Of a DNA stretch of 64,000 bases, positions 18,874-29,978 are shown piece after piece; the stretch's first letter is position 1, and every line of letters starts with the position of its first letter. The notes below the pieces were generated by a model, which saw only the letters and a program-made list of their open reading frames with translations, did not search any database and was not told the DNA's origin. Made by a program: the position numbers and the translations under genes. The DNA lies in assembly GCA_020740775.1 (NCBI GenBank), contig JAHEWK010000020.1, positions 620,001 through 684,000 of the forward strand, read 5' to 3'. Source of the DNA: Ilyonectria destructans. Taxonomy: Eukaryota; Ascomycota; Sordariomycetes; Hypocreales; Nectriaceae.

Positions 18874-19770
18874 AATGGAAAGTGTTAGAAGGCCTGCAGA
18901 TGTTGGGAGTAACACAGCGATGGCAGGGCTGGCACATTCTTGTATTACAGAGCTCTACGCTGTTGTGGAGCAGAATTTGCTCTCTTCAGCCACTGACGCA
19001 AGAGGCAATGCGCATCAATCGCCTCTGCAGTCAACCCCGCCCACATGAAGAGAATTTGGATACAGCGAAGGCCTATGAGTCATGCCAAACCCCTTTGTCT
19101 GCGACGATGAGCCCTCACCAGCCTTTCTTCTGGACCTCTGTAAAACGATAAAAATCTGGTTCCAACTTCTGAGGTGACCGATTCTGGAGGTGCTGATTCT
19201 GGCCGGCCACGACGCGACATGGCTGTTTTCGGCTCACTGATGACGGTCCGTAAAGAAGGATCTAATGGCTATTTTAGGACCTAAACGATCCTTGTTAACT
19301 AACACCCTATCCCCCCTCTTGAATGGCGGCAGATCAGTGGCCACCGAAGATTCTCGAAACTTAAGGGCTCGAAAGATACGTACCTTTAACTTCCTCTCTA
19401 CACTCTCCGTCCAATCGCTCGCCCTCTTGGGCCGTGTCCCCAGACAAGAGCCTCGACCGCATCATTGTCACCTCCGTCTCCTTCGTCTCTTATTGGAGGA
19501 GCCCAAATACACCAGCATACGCAAACCTTATCGTTGGACGCTTTGGCCGGTGCTGTTTGTTGCTCGGTAACCCACGCCGTCCTCACGCCCATCGACATAT
19601 AAGCCCGTTTATTCTGCCCGCCAACGTCGGCTCGATGTCGCTCATTGCCGACCCACGACGACACACCGCCTCCTACCCTTCCGACTCCTGACCGAACCCG
19701 GGCGAGTTTGCAACACCTGCCGCGGTGATTAAACGACTCTGGCGTCAGGGTCTCACGCTCTTCAATCACC
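18874..19770. other. Divergent promoter region
   Basis: About 900 bp between the Ecl1-like gene (minus) and the C2H2 gene (plus). The last 400 bp are rich in CT tracts, as usual for long 5' leaders of fungal regulators. A long minus frame (19398-20162) is the antisense shadow of the C2H2 gene. Confidence 0.5.
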
Positions 19771-21035
19771 ATGTCGAATCCCCCTTCGTCCAACGCAGCC
19801 GTCGGCAGCGCGCTCTCCACCGCCGATGACACTGGTGAGCAATCCTGCCGTCGCCGGCACTGCCCCTCATGTTCGTCCGCCCAGCCCGCACCGCCCGCCG
19901 ATTCTGCCCCCGACATTGCATACTGACCATTGTAGCGTCCACAATCACTGCCAACATCAAGACGCCCGCCAGTTTCCCTCCTCGCAAGACGGATAAGCCT
20001 CGCCCGTACATTTGCGGTACCTGCCAGCGCTCCTTCGCCCGATTGGAACATCTCAAGCGACACGAGCGCTCCCACACCAAGGAGAAACCCTTCGAATGTC
20101 CCGAATGCGCACGATGCTTCCCCCGCCGCGATCTGCTGCTGCGTCACCAGCAGAAGCTGCACCAGACCTCGACGCCGTCGTCACGTCCCCGCAACCGTCG
20201 CAGCTCTGCCAGCGGCGTCCCCCCCGGCCAGAGCCGAGCTCGCAAGAATAGCGTCGCAGGACCTAACCCAGCTGCATCCAATGCGTCGACTACTTCTACG
20301 AGGCTACGGGCAAACACCATCAGCCATGTCGACGGCAGAGCGACGCAGATGATTGCTGCTGCGAATGCCTCCGCCGCACGAAACATCTCTCCGACCCATA
20401 CCCATAGCCAACACCCGAGTCTAGCCAGTTTGCCCACCCACAACTTGGACCGTGACTTTGGTAGCGTGTCAGCAGCCATGGGACAGCGAGGGGCGCAGCA
20501 AGGGTTGCCCAAGCTGCTGGAGATGACCACCTTGGGCGACCTCGATTTCAGAAACGGCCTGCGGACAGCGCCGCCGATGGCCGCTTTCAATGCCGAATTC
20601 GACTTTGAGGGCCTCCTCTTCGGGACGGGCTCGACGATAGACCCCAATGCGCTCCGTTACAATGATTCGCCGCAGTCGATGGCCTTAGAACAGGCCTCAC
20701 TGTTTGCGCCTTCCTTGAACGAGATGCCCTTGGGCCAAACCCTCGACGATAGTTTTGAAGGGTTGACTGAATTCGAGCATCAGATGTCCTTTCACACGAA
20801 CGAAAACGTGATGGACGGATCTAGTCCGTCCGCCATCAGCACAAGCCAGAGCGGGATAGGCGATGTTATATTGAATGGTTCGAGCCACCCCGCGCCAGCT
20901 GGGACGAGTACCATATGGCAACCCTCCGTGATGGGCCCTCCACAGATGCCGAATCCGTTTGCGATGGGTCTAAATGATTCGGTCTTCCCGGATCTCTTGA
21001 ATGGGGTCCCAACGCACAAGGGTGGGGTGCGCTAG
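19771..21035 (+). CDS. C2H2 zinc-finger transcription factor
   Basis: Two exons, 19771-19834 and 19936-21035, joined across a 101-nt intron (GTGAGC...TACTGAC..TGTAG) in phase 1; product 387 residues. Two adjacent C2H2 fingers follow a KPRPY leader: CGTC-x12-H-x3-H and CPEC-x12-H-x4-H (about residues 45-100), with the RSFARLEHLKRHERSHTKEK linker typical of ADR1/AmdX-type fungal regulators. The rest is Ser/Thr/Asn-rich with conserved patches FNAEFDFEGLLFGTGS and PSAISTSQSGIGD. Homologues of this type, as I recall them, run further past PDLLNG, so the C-terminus (THKGGVR) may be cut short; a DUF3435 relic begins about 125 bp downstream. Targets unknown. Confidence 0.8.
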
Positions 21036-21159
21036 GATTGGGCTTGGTCCCGCAACGCCCAGTGTACACCTAAATGAATCCTTACATGGAGGCATTGTGT
21101 TTGAACTGATGATGTTAGGAGGAAAAGCTGGCGACACTGGGTATGTCGACGTCGATGTC

Positions 21160-21613
21160 GAAGACCAGATCCACCTGAATATTATCGGCAAGCTGTCGAG
21201 GAGTTCAACGATACCGCCTATGAAACCCAGGATTACAGTGACGGCAGCCTGCTGCTTCTAGAGGCATGTGAGGTGCAGTGGCGCCAGTACGTAACCACCC
21301 ATACGCCTTTCTTCTCTTCCCTGTCGCCAATATTTACTCTCATTTTGCTTAGAGGTACTGCAGGATTCTACAGCGCGACCCTCGGGAATGTCTTGAGTCC
21401 ATCCCGAAGTCCAGCTCTCTGCAGTTGCTATACAACTTCTTCAACTGGAGGCTCAACCAAAAGGTCGGCGAGGATGAGAGGAAGATGCGAGGAGCCGAAA
21501 CGAGCAGCTCCTTGGGCACGTACTGGAAAGTCTTTCGCCTCGTCTTTGAGAGAGCTATCAATTCTAGCGGACTCTTATCACACATAGGCCTAAGAGCACT
21601 GGTGCTAAATTGA
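21160..21613 (+). pseudogene. DUF3435 (FluG-like tyrosine recombinase family) N-terminal relic
   Basis: Reads PDPPEYYRQAVEEFN and later EACEVQWRQ up to a donor at 21287 (GTACGT); after a 68-nt intron ending at 21354 it continues YCRILQRDPRECLESIP, then FNWRL and SSSLGTYWKVFRLVFERA. This order (W-x-YC, DP..L, F-x-W-x-L, SSL-x-TYWKV) is the N-terminal pattern of DUF3435 proteins, the family that includes Starship captain recombinases. The frame stops at 21613, long before the R..H-x-x-R..Y catalytic part. No ATG or upstream part is clear. A truncated fragment, not a functional captain. Confidence 0.6.
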
Positions 21614-21880
21614 GTACAATGTTTCCTCGCAGTCTCCTAACAGCCATGCTTAAGCCTGCGTTCTGATATGGTGTATGACGAAGACGGGCTGAGTGTGGGA
21701 GCGAGGACCGGCCTGAACTGGGGAGCAGCCACTCTTAGAAGTTATGTTTAGATGGCAAATGGCCATTTCTAGATGCTATAGGAATGGAGCAGCCGGATTT
21801 GGAGGCTGCTGGATATGAATGCGTGTCGGTCTCGGGAGAACCACAAACACTCCCCACGAAAGGTTCAGTACTTCTCGTGG

Positions 21881-22852
21881 CTACGGTCTACCGGCCTCAA
21901 TCTCTTCTGGGGATAAATCATCCGAGCTCAACGCCAATTTCACGTCCAACATATCCAATTTCTGTTGCAGACCTCGAACATATTTCAAAGGCGAGTCAAC
22001 GCTTGCATTGCTGATTAAGTCGTATAAAGCAGAAAAATGCCGGAAATCATCTAATGAATCCATTTTGACCCTCGCATGAAATGCCATGTCTTCTCTGCGA
22101 AGGGACCAAAGCGTAGAGTTAGCGCCGTCTGCGGTCCCAATATGATTCCTGAAACCGGTCCTGAACGAGGCTGTTGCGGAAGGGGATGGTTCATCTCTTG
22201 GATGGGGCATACCAGGAGTCGCGAGCAGTTGAGGAATGGGAACCGTGGAAGACAAGGCCCAATCGATAATGCAAGTGATGTTGTAGTCTTCGTCGACGAA
22301 AATGTTGTTCACACTTAGATCAGGATGGCTAATGGCGTAGCCGGCTCCGAAGCAACCAATGACCTCAGGATGACTGATTGTGGTCAAGCTTGGTATGACG
22401 TCTTCGAGGGCTTTGCCGGCTGCGAAGTAATCCAAGCGGTTTTGACTGCTGTCTATTTTGGAGCCAAGGATCACAAAGTCATTCCACAACGCTGTCGCTC
22501 GGCGATACACGCCCATGTTCTCGTAGTCCCGCTCAACTGGAACTGGAGCTCTGAAATGGTGAGTTTGCATATTGAGTTCTCGAACATGCGACATGAATGC
22601 ATGGAGTGAATATAAACGTACTGTGGGTAGCAATAAGTTTGCCCCCACTGTCAAGTATCCCTCGGAGAACGCTGCGTATGACCACCAGGATCCACCAACT
22701 TCAAGAGGAGTTCGCAAGGTTGAGGTTACATATTGCGCACAAGGACTGTTGCATCGCAGATTTAGCATGCTTGCCAGATGTGTGCCCACACAGTAGGACC
22801 TTTCACGCGTTCTTAAGACAAGGGAGCCGAGCCGGGATGTCAAGTTGACCAA
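21881..22852 (-). CDS. Aminoglycoside-phosphotransferase-fold kinase, 5' end missing
   Basis: Open frame of 323 codons. The catalytic loop HPDLSVNNIFVDEDYN and the CIIDW metal-binding motif are intact (about residues 175-200), followed by the fungal-type segment VPIPQLLATPGMP. Upstream, ALWNDFVILGSKIDSSQNRLDYF is also typical of the large fungal APH family. The ATP-lid and N-lobe start are not seen: the frame begins at a TTG and the first 60 residues are unconserved, so at least one 5' exon is missing or lost. A GTACGT..TTTCAG segment at 22551-22621 looks like an intron but codes for conserved residues (LHAFMSHVRELNMQTHHF), so it is read as exon. Substrate unknown; fungi carry many such paralogues. 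Confidence 0.68.
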   Translation of the reverse strand: MVNLTSRLGSLVLRTRERSYCVGTHLASMLNLRCNSPCAQYVTSTLRTPLEVGGSWWSYAAFSEGYLTVGANLLLPTVRLYSLHAFMSHVRELNMQTHHFRAPVPVERDYENMGVYRRATALWNDFVILGSKIDSSQNRLDYFAAGKALEDVIPSLTTISHPEVIGCFGAGYAISHPDLSVNNIFVDEDYNITCIIDWALSSTVPIPQLLATPGMPHPRDEPSPSATASFRTGFRNHIGTADGANSTLWSLRREDMAFHARVKMDSLDDFRHFSALYDLISNASVDSPLKYVRGLQQKLDMLDVKLALSSDDLSPEEIEAGRP

Positions 22853-24089
22853 CTTGTGCTCCTTAGCATTTCTCCGTAGTCCCTTCTGTTGATTGATGTC
22901 CCCTTTCCCGTCCTGTTGGCGGTCTAGCTACCGGTACTGTGTGCAACCAAATTTTTTTTTTTGGGGGGGGGTGGGGTGGTGGTAGGTATGCAAATGGTTC
23001 TCTCCTCATTTTCTCAGAAATCGGAGGGGAATTAGTGCTTTGACCCTTTCAGTACGTCCTGCTCGGAGGTATTCACGCTCAGAATGATGTCATACTGATG
23101 CTCCTATTTAGGCTCTGTCCTGTGCGACCTAAGATTCGAGTTCGGAGGAGACGGTGTGAATTCTAATGTGAATCGGCAATAAATCAGGATGACGCAACAT
23201 GCCATCATCGGACCGCCTCCCCAACCGTTTCAACGCCATATTACCTGATGTTTTACTAATGTAGCAGTGAAGGTGGTGGAACAGAGAAGGCCCACACTTT
23301 CCAAGTATAAAATAATCAGTAATCCATTGAATAAATCTATTCTTTACCACTTCAATCTCATAGCGAGAGTAGAGATATCGTTTTCATGGCGCCGAGTTTT
23401 TTTGAAGAGGCGGCGGCTTTACAAGTTTTGATAAAGGGTACTGCTGTCCTTTCCCGAGCAGATCTTCGGTCTCTAACGACCCCTAGCGAATCTACGAATT
23501 TTATACCCGCAACAGCAACTGGAAGTTGTGACTTACGAGGATGATTTCAAAGTTTATGCTTGTGTGGTCAACTTGTCGAATGATCCCGACCACGTGGAAG
23601 CCAAGCTTGGGATCCTACATCAAGGCGACGTAGGAGATGCACCATGGGAGTTAGGTAGCGACATCGTTAGCGAGTCTTCTCCGCAAAACTCAAAAGTTAT
23701 TAGGGGAACAACTGCAAGAACAAAATCTGATCAAGAAACAACGCTGGTGACACTTCATTCAGGGCTAGTCAGTATAGTCACATAGCCGGCGTATAATTTT
23801 TCCATATATCGGTGTGTGTTTACTGTGTGTTGTGTATTGTCGTTCCAGAGTCTTGTCCATATACTGTGCCTCGCAAAATTGATTAGGTGCTCCTCTGTAG
23901 AATAGCCATAGGTTAAAATATTGATAGTGCTGTTTCTCAAACCCTATGTGGATGAGGTGAGTCTGTTGTAAGGCATTGCCAGCTTGTCCCCTAATAACGT
24001 TAAGCTGTCGGGCTAGAACAGCTGTGGTCCTATGTTTTTACTCTGGTAATTTCGCCCTTCTGAACTTAGAAAAAAAATCACTCAACAGG
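22853..24089. other. Gene-free stretch
   Basis: Holds an abrupt T11-G9 run (22952-22971). An 85-codon frame at 23528-23785 starts with GTG and matches nothing known. The sequence is AT-rich towards 24089. Confidence 0.5.
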
Positions 24090-24312
24090 CTACATCCCTA
24101 TGGGCTCTCTCACTTTCGCTGAAAGTGGTGTTTGCGCATTGCCATTGGTTCATAACCCCTGTAACTCCCCGCAATTCACTTTCACCTGAAAGAGGCCTCT
24201 CAATATGACACCTTGATCAATTTTCATGACAAAGTGGAATTCTGTCTCTTTGATTGGCTGGCACCCTTGCATCCTATCATTTCCCTTACATCCGAATGCC
24301 ATAGGGATGTAG
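24090..24312 (+). mobile_element. MITE-like element with palindromic arms, copy 1
   Basis: Ends are inverted repeats CTACATCCCTATGG / CCATAGGGATGTAG; if TA (24091-24092, 24310-24311) is the target duplication, the ends are CATCCCTATGG. Inside lie two small palindromes, ACTTTC-GCT-GAAAGT and CTTTC-ACCT-GAAAG, 50-60 bp apart. A related sequence lies in reverse orientation at 50560-50745. No coding capacity, so non-autonomous. Confidence 0.65.
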
Positions 24313-24995
24313 TCCGCTATCAATACTGGTTGCTGTGTCTGACCACAGGGACAGATGGTCGACAGTGATCGTAGGGGAATTGATAGACACGCATGACTCT
24401 TACACACGCATGACTTTTGCGCACTCCCATTGGTCAATCGGGTTTTTGTTAGTTCTAGCAGAATTCTGCCAGAGCCCCCTTGTACTCCATAGCTTAGCTC
24501 TCCAATTTTTCGACTTGGCAATTAACGCAACGCTCAGCTCCCTATAGCTACCTCCTTGATGTGTTCTCTTCATAACCAACACTTCCATTATGATGCATTC
24601 CGAATCTCCCTCAAGCTTATAACAAAGTCAAAGTTACAGTCCTAGCCCCAGCGATTAATTACATCCTCGAAAATAATAGCGTCAGACTCGGCAAACTCGG
24701 TTGATTTAAGAGTTGTGGGTGATGCCGGGCTGCGGGATATTGTGGGAGGGAGTATCAAAGGGCAAAGTGGAAGATTCATAAGAAGGTCTGCATGCCCAAG
24801 GATGGGCAATGTGGGCGAGGAACATATGCGTACTTTGGAGAATATTGATGGTTGACACTGGTGGGTAGACAAACAGATATCTCAGTCTATTTGTTACTGT
24901 ACGAAGTGACATTTTGTTGCTACAATAAGGGGATATTTTGACTGGATCCTTATTCAACTTCCTGATATTTCTTTGGGGGATGACGGTTGCAATCA
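24313..24995. other. Gene-free stretch
   Basis: Near 24387-24413 the 12-mer ACACGCATGACT occurs twice, 14 bp apart. No gene recognised. Confidence 0.5.
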
Positions 24996-24997
24996 TA

Positions 24998-25588
24998 CTT
25001 GGGCATTGTAGAGGGAGCTCTACCCAAGTAGAGTAGAGTGGAAGTGGGTAGAGCTACCCACGCTACCCACTCCTGATTGGTCAGCTAGATCTAATCAGGG
25101 TGGTCGTCAGTTCGATTCAATCACACCTCGAGTGGACAAAAGATCAACATATGAACCGTGCGAGCGTGCACGCGGCATAGAAAAGACTGTGCCAGCCATG
25201 CTTCAACTCAATCGACGGCCCAGATTGAATTGATGACCGTCCTGCTCCAGAGATTAAAATACATGGGCAACTGGTTTGTAAGGAAACTCATATCTTGAGA
25301 GGGGCTGATAGTGGTAATTGTAGAGGTCGTGGGGGTGTACGATGAGATAGACATAGATTTCGATGAGGATTGGGATGTTTCATATGGAGAGGGTAGAGGG
25401 TATTTTGAAGAATTGGGCAAATTATAGCATCTACATTCACTGTCTACCCTATCGTCCCACCCACTACTCTACCTGGTCCTCTACCCACCACTCTACCCAC
25501 TCTACCCGGGTAGAGTAGAGGAGACCATTCCTCTACCTGGGTAGAGTAGAAAAGTGGGTAGAGCTCCCTCTACTCTACAATGCCCAAG
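24998..25588. mobile_element. TA-flanked foldback element rich in CTCTACCC repeats
   Basis: Bounded by TA (24996-24997 and 25589-25590) and inverted ends CTTGGGCATTGTAGAG..GGGAGCTCTACCC; the right end has a 5-bp insertion relative to the left. Both subterminal regions are packed with CTCTACCC/GGGTAGAG words (25004-25075 and 25440-25580). The middle carries only a 70-codon serine-rich minus frame without family resemblance. Fits a non-autonomous TA-inserting element of 591 bp. Confidence 0.7.
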
Positions 25589-25590
25589 TA

Positions 25591-25931
25591 TGGTTGCAAT
25601 GTGGTCGGGGCGAATCTGACGAGAAGGCTGCAGGGTTCAAAGCCACTCCACGATAATCCACATATGGATTCACATATGGATCCATATGAACTACACTCCA
25701 TTCCATCAGGCCCTGTTGTGGATTTACTGCCACTCCATACGAGCCGGGCCACATATGGAAATTGTGGAATGCAGTGGACATTCTTTAATTGTTAGCCGAG
25801 GGTGGCAAATACCCCAGAACCCGTAACGTGTATGATAAGCAGAACTTATCGTGGGGTCGTTTTGCGGAGTAATTTCGGGAAATCGTATGCGATTACACAA
25901 CTACCATCTGATAAGTGCCCGGCGCCGCGCA
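25591..25931. other. Gene-free stretch with CACATATGGA words
   Basis: The words CACATATGGA and close variants recur at 25658-25690 and 25750 (about four times). No gene. Confidence 0.5.
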
Positions 25932-26058
25932 CGCGAATATCTCGACGGCCAGCGGCCCAATCAAGACCGTTCCGGATCCTGGGGAACTGCTACACTCCGG
26001 CGGTGCGTTTAGTCCAGGAGTGGCGTTGTTTAGGCTACTGGCTGTCGAGATATTTGTG
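25932..26058. repeat. Imperfect palindrome of about 127 bp
   Basis: The arm 25932-25952 (CGCGAATATCTCGACGGCCAG) pairs with 26038-26058 with three mismatches, all C:G versus T:A. Pairing continues inwards with gaps for another 25 bp. As a result both strands encode similar short peptides (ANISTAS..LAVEIF). Located just beyond the 3' end of the Crypton gene; it may be part of that element or an independent foldback insertion. Confidence 0.7.
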
Positions 26059-26208
26059 TATGTAGCGTCGGGAAGGGATAAGGGGGGGCTCGTCTCTACT
26101 GCAAGGACTACGAGATAATAATACACTAACCTTATGGCTCTTTAATCTTTAAAAATACGTCTTCTCAATAGATATATATATATATAAAGACCCTAGTAGA
26201 TGGCCGGC

Positions 26209-28720
26209 TTACCGTCGACGAGGGGCGGTCCGCCTCCTCCCTAGCCGGGTCCAGCGCCCCCGATGGCCCCGGCCCCGAGTCGGACCTGGTCCCGGGCCTG
26301 GGTCTGGGTCATCGGGCACGGGGGTCCCTACCTGTACTCGTGTCTGCTGGGCCTGGCCCTGACCCTGGCCCCGCCGGCGGCGCTGTTTCAGCTCGTTAAC
26401 GAGCCGGTTCAAGCTCCGGCCGGCGCGTAAGAGCTCTAGCTCTGCAACAGCCTCCTCCTCACTCTTACCGGACGCCGTGCGGGCCAAGAGCTCGTCCCAT
26501 ATCACCTTCCGGCGACAGAACTGCACCCTAACCCCATTCCCCGGGCGCCAGCGGCTTCCCCACATCTCTTCCAGCACCCGTACGGCCGGCTGGCCCGCAA
26601 TCCCTTCTTCCCACTCCTTCCAGACGTCCCGCACCGTAAAGACCTTAGCCAGGGCTGTAATGACGGGCATACCCGGTACTAGAGGCTCTGGGGCCGGGGC
26701 CGTATTGAGATTCAAGGGGGGAGCTGTTGACGGCGCCGGCGCCGGCGCCACTGCTGGCCCGGCTCCGAAGTAGCCGGTAAAGGTGATAGGGACCTTGCCC
26801 TGGAGGAGGGCATCGAGGCCGCCCTGAAGCCCCTCTAGCCGGGCCTCTAGCCGGATGGCGAGCCGCTGGCTATTCTGTAAGAGGGCCTCGCGCGTGCTCT
26901 CTAAGACGCCGCTTAGCTCTGGCAGCGCGCGTTGTACGAGCAGGCTTACCGGCTCCGTAGCCCCTACCGCGTCGGACCGCACGACGACGGCGAACTCGTC
27001 CCACTCGGGCCCGTTAAAAGGGGCGTAGGAGAAGAAGGGTAGCGACGGATAGCGGGGCTGTAAGACAGCCAAGTCCTGCAAGAGTACTATACGCAGCCGC
27101 CGCATAAGCTTAAGGAAGCCGTCGGCAGCTAGATCATCGTCATCGAGGCCGCCTTCTGCCCAGCATTGCCGGCGCGCGCGCGCCTCAAAGCGGGGCTCCC
27201 ACTCCTCGATCCACGGCCAGAGCTGCTTTTGTAAGACGTAAGGGGGTTCGTGGGCGGCACGCGCGAGGAAGTAGTCCCCCGGGGACGCCGAGAAGCCGGC
27301 GACGATACGCATGAACTGGCGCGGTAGGTGTGTAAGATAGGCCTGGCAGAGCACGCTCTGGTTCCAGCGGCCGGCCTGCGAGATCTGGGCGAGCGACGTG
27401 CCGTGGGTCTCCGCGTCCTGAGCGCCTACCCTGCGCGGGAGGTGCGTCTTCTTCGACGCAATAAGGCCGGCGGCGCCGAAGATACGCCAGGTCTCTTGTA
27501 GCTGCGTCGGGTACGAGAGCTCCTGCTCGCGGTCCCGTCCGACGAGGACCTTGATCCGATACCAGTCCTGACGGCGCCGGAAGGACGGGGGCGGTTCGCC
27601 GGCGACGTGCCAGCGCCAGAAGAAGAGCTGCGCTAGGGCCCCTTGCGTACAGAATAAGGGGTCCTTATGCCGGAGGGCGCCCATAAACTCCTTCCTCGCC
27701 GTCTTATTTAGCTTGCCGTCTCGTAAAAGGCTTACAAGACAACCACAGAGGGTCGGGCCTTCCGAAGGCGGATAGTCCAATAGGGATAGGTCTGCAAGCT
27801 CCATCTTACGGCGGTTCTCCCCCCGTAAGAGGTAGTAGTGGCCGAAGAGGAGGTCGACTCGCGTACGGAGGTTTTGCGGCGTATATGCGGCCCCGCTGAG
27901 AAGGAGATCCTGGATCCGGAGCCATTCATTGGGGGAATAGCCGGCCTGGATCCCGTCGGTCCCGCGGTCTTTAAAGGAGGCACGGTCGTGCTTCCCCCGC
28001 TGCCGGCCCCGTTGCTCAAGGAAGCCTCGTACGGCGGCGCCCCGGGGGTTCTCCATATTCGCGTTACCGTGGGCCACCTGGAGCCGCCAGAGCTCGATAA
28101 CGGCCGCGACATAGGCGTCGATAGTGCCCCTCGTAAGCAGGGATCCTTCGGTAAGGTCTACTGCAGCCGGCGCAAGGGCCGTGGGTGGCACGTAGCCCTC
28201 GCGGTCGTCCGCGAGCAGCTCGGCGGCCTCGGCCAGGGGGATCTCTAAGGCTTCGGCTAGGCTTTCGGCCTCTGCCAGGGCCGCGGCCTCAAGCTGCTCC
28301 TGTTCGAGCTGTTGCCGTAGCTGTACGGTCTCGCCTTTGCCCTTACCCCTACCCCGCGCCCGTAGCTTCTTCTGCGGCGGCGCTACGCGTCGTAAGAGGA
28401 TATCCTCCTTGAGCCACGCCGCCAGCTTGTCCGGCGTTACGAGCTCGCCGTCGGGCCAGCTATAGAGCGAGCCGTCAGCTGCAGCCCGAGGCATATGGCA
28501 CCAGGCCTATAGGTATTCGTCTGTTAGCCGCCGAGGGGGTCCTACTTAAAAGGAGGGGGAAGGGGGGGCCGGCCGGGGGACGCGCCTTCCACTCCCGCTG
28601 CTTCGCCGCGTAACTCCGCGCCGTGTTCGCCGGCTGTTCGTCCTTCTTCGCCTGGAGGCCCGCCCTCCGGGCAGCACGGGCGCGCTCCTCAGCGGCGGTG
28701 TACGAGTCGTCGGCGGCCAT
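26209..28720 (-). CDS. Crypton tyrosine recombinase
   Basis: Exon 1 is 28720-28586 (ATG MAADDSY..KQREWK), exon 2 is 28506-26209 (AWCHMPRAAAD...), separated by a 79-nt intron that begins GC (GCGCGT) and ends CTATAG with a CTAAC branch site; joining gives EWKAWC, as expected for the family. Product about 810 residues. Recognisable parts: Gln/Glu-rich coil (about 90-140), Ndc10-like recombinase core with LLFGHYYLLRGENRR (arginine), THGTSLAQISQAGRW and AYLTHLP..MRIVAGF, and a C-terminal GCR1_C-type DNA-binding block (WKEWEEGI..WGSRWRPG..FCRRK). Crypton recombinases cut and insert circular DNA with a tyrosine nucleophile. High GC and a third-position preference for TA and CC unlike neighbours. No stops or shifts. 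Confidence 0.85.
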
Positions 28721-29978
28721 CTCGGTCGACCGGGGGCCTTCGAGGTGGTGTTTTTCTTAGGCTTGGTAGGCTGGAGACCTGATAAATGGGGGGACTTATC
28801 AAATGCACTTATCAGGCGTCGCGCACACGATTTCACACGATTTCACGGGTCGGGTTTTGCGGGCGATAAGTCGTCACGTGGTCTAAGCGAATTACGACGC
28901 AATTACGCGCACCATCGATAAGCTAATCAATCAGTATCAGTAAGCATAGTAATCAATCAATCAGTATCAGTATAGGCCTTATCAATCAGTACTGCTTGTT
29001 GAGAAGTCTGCCCTTAGACAATCAGCCATGTTGCTTGTCAACAAGGGGGTTAGGCCCCAAGTCGACCACTTTATCGTTAGCCTTCGGGGTTGGTCCTTCC
29101 TCCGCTTGGAACGTGGCCGCGAAAGCTCCTCCTTGGCACTGGGTATCCAATTTGAACGTTCGGTAATGTCGTTCGAATTGGTTGCTGATATGCCATCAAG
29201 GAGACACTTTTCTCAGTCCTTCGCCTTTCTGGCTGCCTTGGCCTCCATCTCATTGAACTAATATGTGACGAAGTCGGGAGAGATTCTCGAATGGCCTGCA
29301 AAGAGGCTCCAGTTCCTCTTGAGTCCTCTACCCTCCAGAAGGCCAATTAGGGTGGCCTGCTGAACCACTCGCTGGCATTGGGTCACCCAGTGTCCGACCT
29401 TCGTCTTCTTGACATTTCGGCGAAGCTGATCGAGTTGATCTAGTAGATCCATCTCTCTTGCAAGTTGCAACACCTGCGTCCTTGGAAATTTCGTGTCCGT
29501 GTGGACTCGGTCGGCTCATGCCACTTCACTTTGCTGTTGACGACGTGGTCGCCATTCGCCCCGGTGACGTAAGAGCGCTACGGCGTCAAGGGCGCCGCGA
29601 AGTTGCTCCGCCAAGCTGCTTGTTCGCGGGTCAACCGCCCGGAGATATAGTCTGCCTGGACACCCTACATCGTTCGCCCTTGGACTCCACGCCGGCATAC
29701 ATCCGCGCCTAAACGATAGGACCCGAACTGCTGATCAAGTGATACCATCGGAATGGATTGTCCGGATCTCTTGCAATCTATGGCCCATTTCTGTCGCTCA
29801 CGCTTTTGTTGCTCTGATCTCCAAGTCTCCCAAGTCGCAGGAATGCCCCGTGCTGTTCGTCCATCACCAGTCCTGATGCCGATTCTGTCAGGTTCTTGTT
29901 AATAATAGATATTCTTACTTTTAGTGGGTGTCTTTGCTGACGATGTCCCCGAGCGGTGGCACGTCTTCTGGTGAACTT
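28721..29978. other. Gene-free stretch next to the Crypton
   Basis: 28919-28997 has tandem-like copies of AATCAATCAGTATCAGTA and three GATAAG/CTTATC words; the block may mark the Crypton 5' limit. From 29000 to 29710 several overlapping minus frames (for example 29258-29473) look like a decayed coding region but could not be assigned. Confidence 0.45.

Noticed and set aside
19398..20162. 254-codon minus-strand frame
   Set aside because: Antisense shadow of the C2H2 gene and its leader; composition mirrors the coding strand and no motif is present.
21160..21613. A complete Starship element in the window
   Set aside because: Only an N-terminal DUF3435 fragment exists; no catalytic part and no paired element limits were seen.
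22551..22621. Intron-like GTACGT..TTTCAG segment in the APH-type gene
   Set aside because: The segment codes for a conserved part of the family and removing it breaks the frame.
15385..22852. A biosynthetic or metabolic gene cluster
   Set aside because: No polyketide, peptide or terpene synthase or tailoring enzymes occur anywhere in the window; the regulators present are unconnected and several are damaged.
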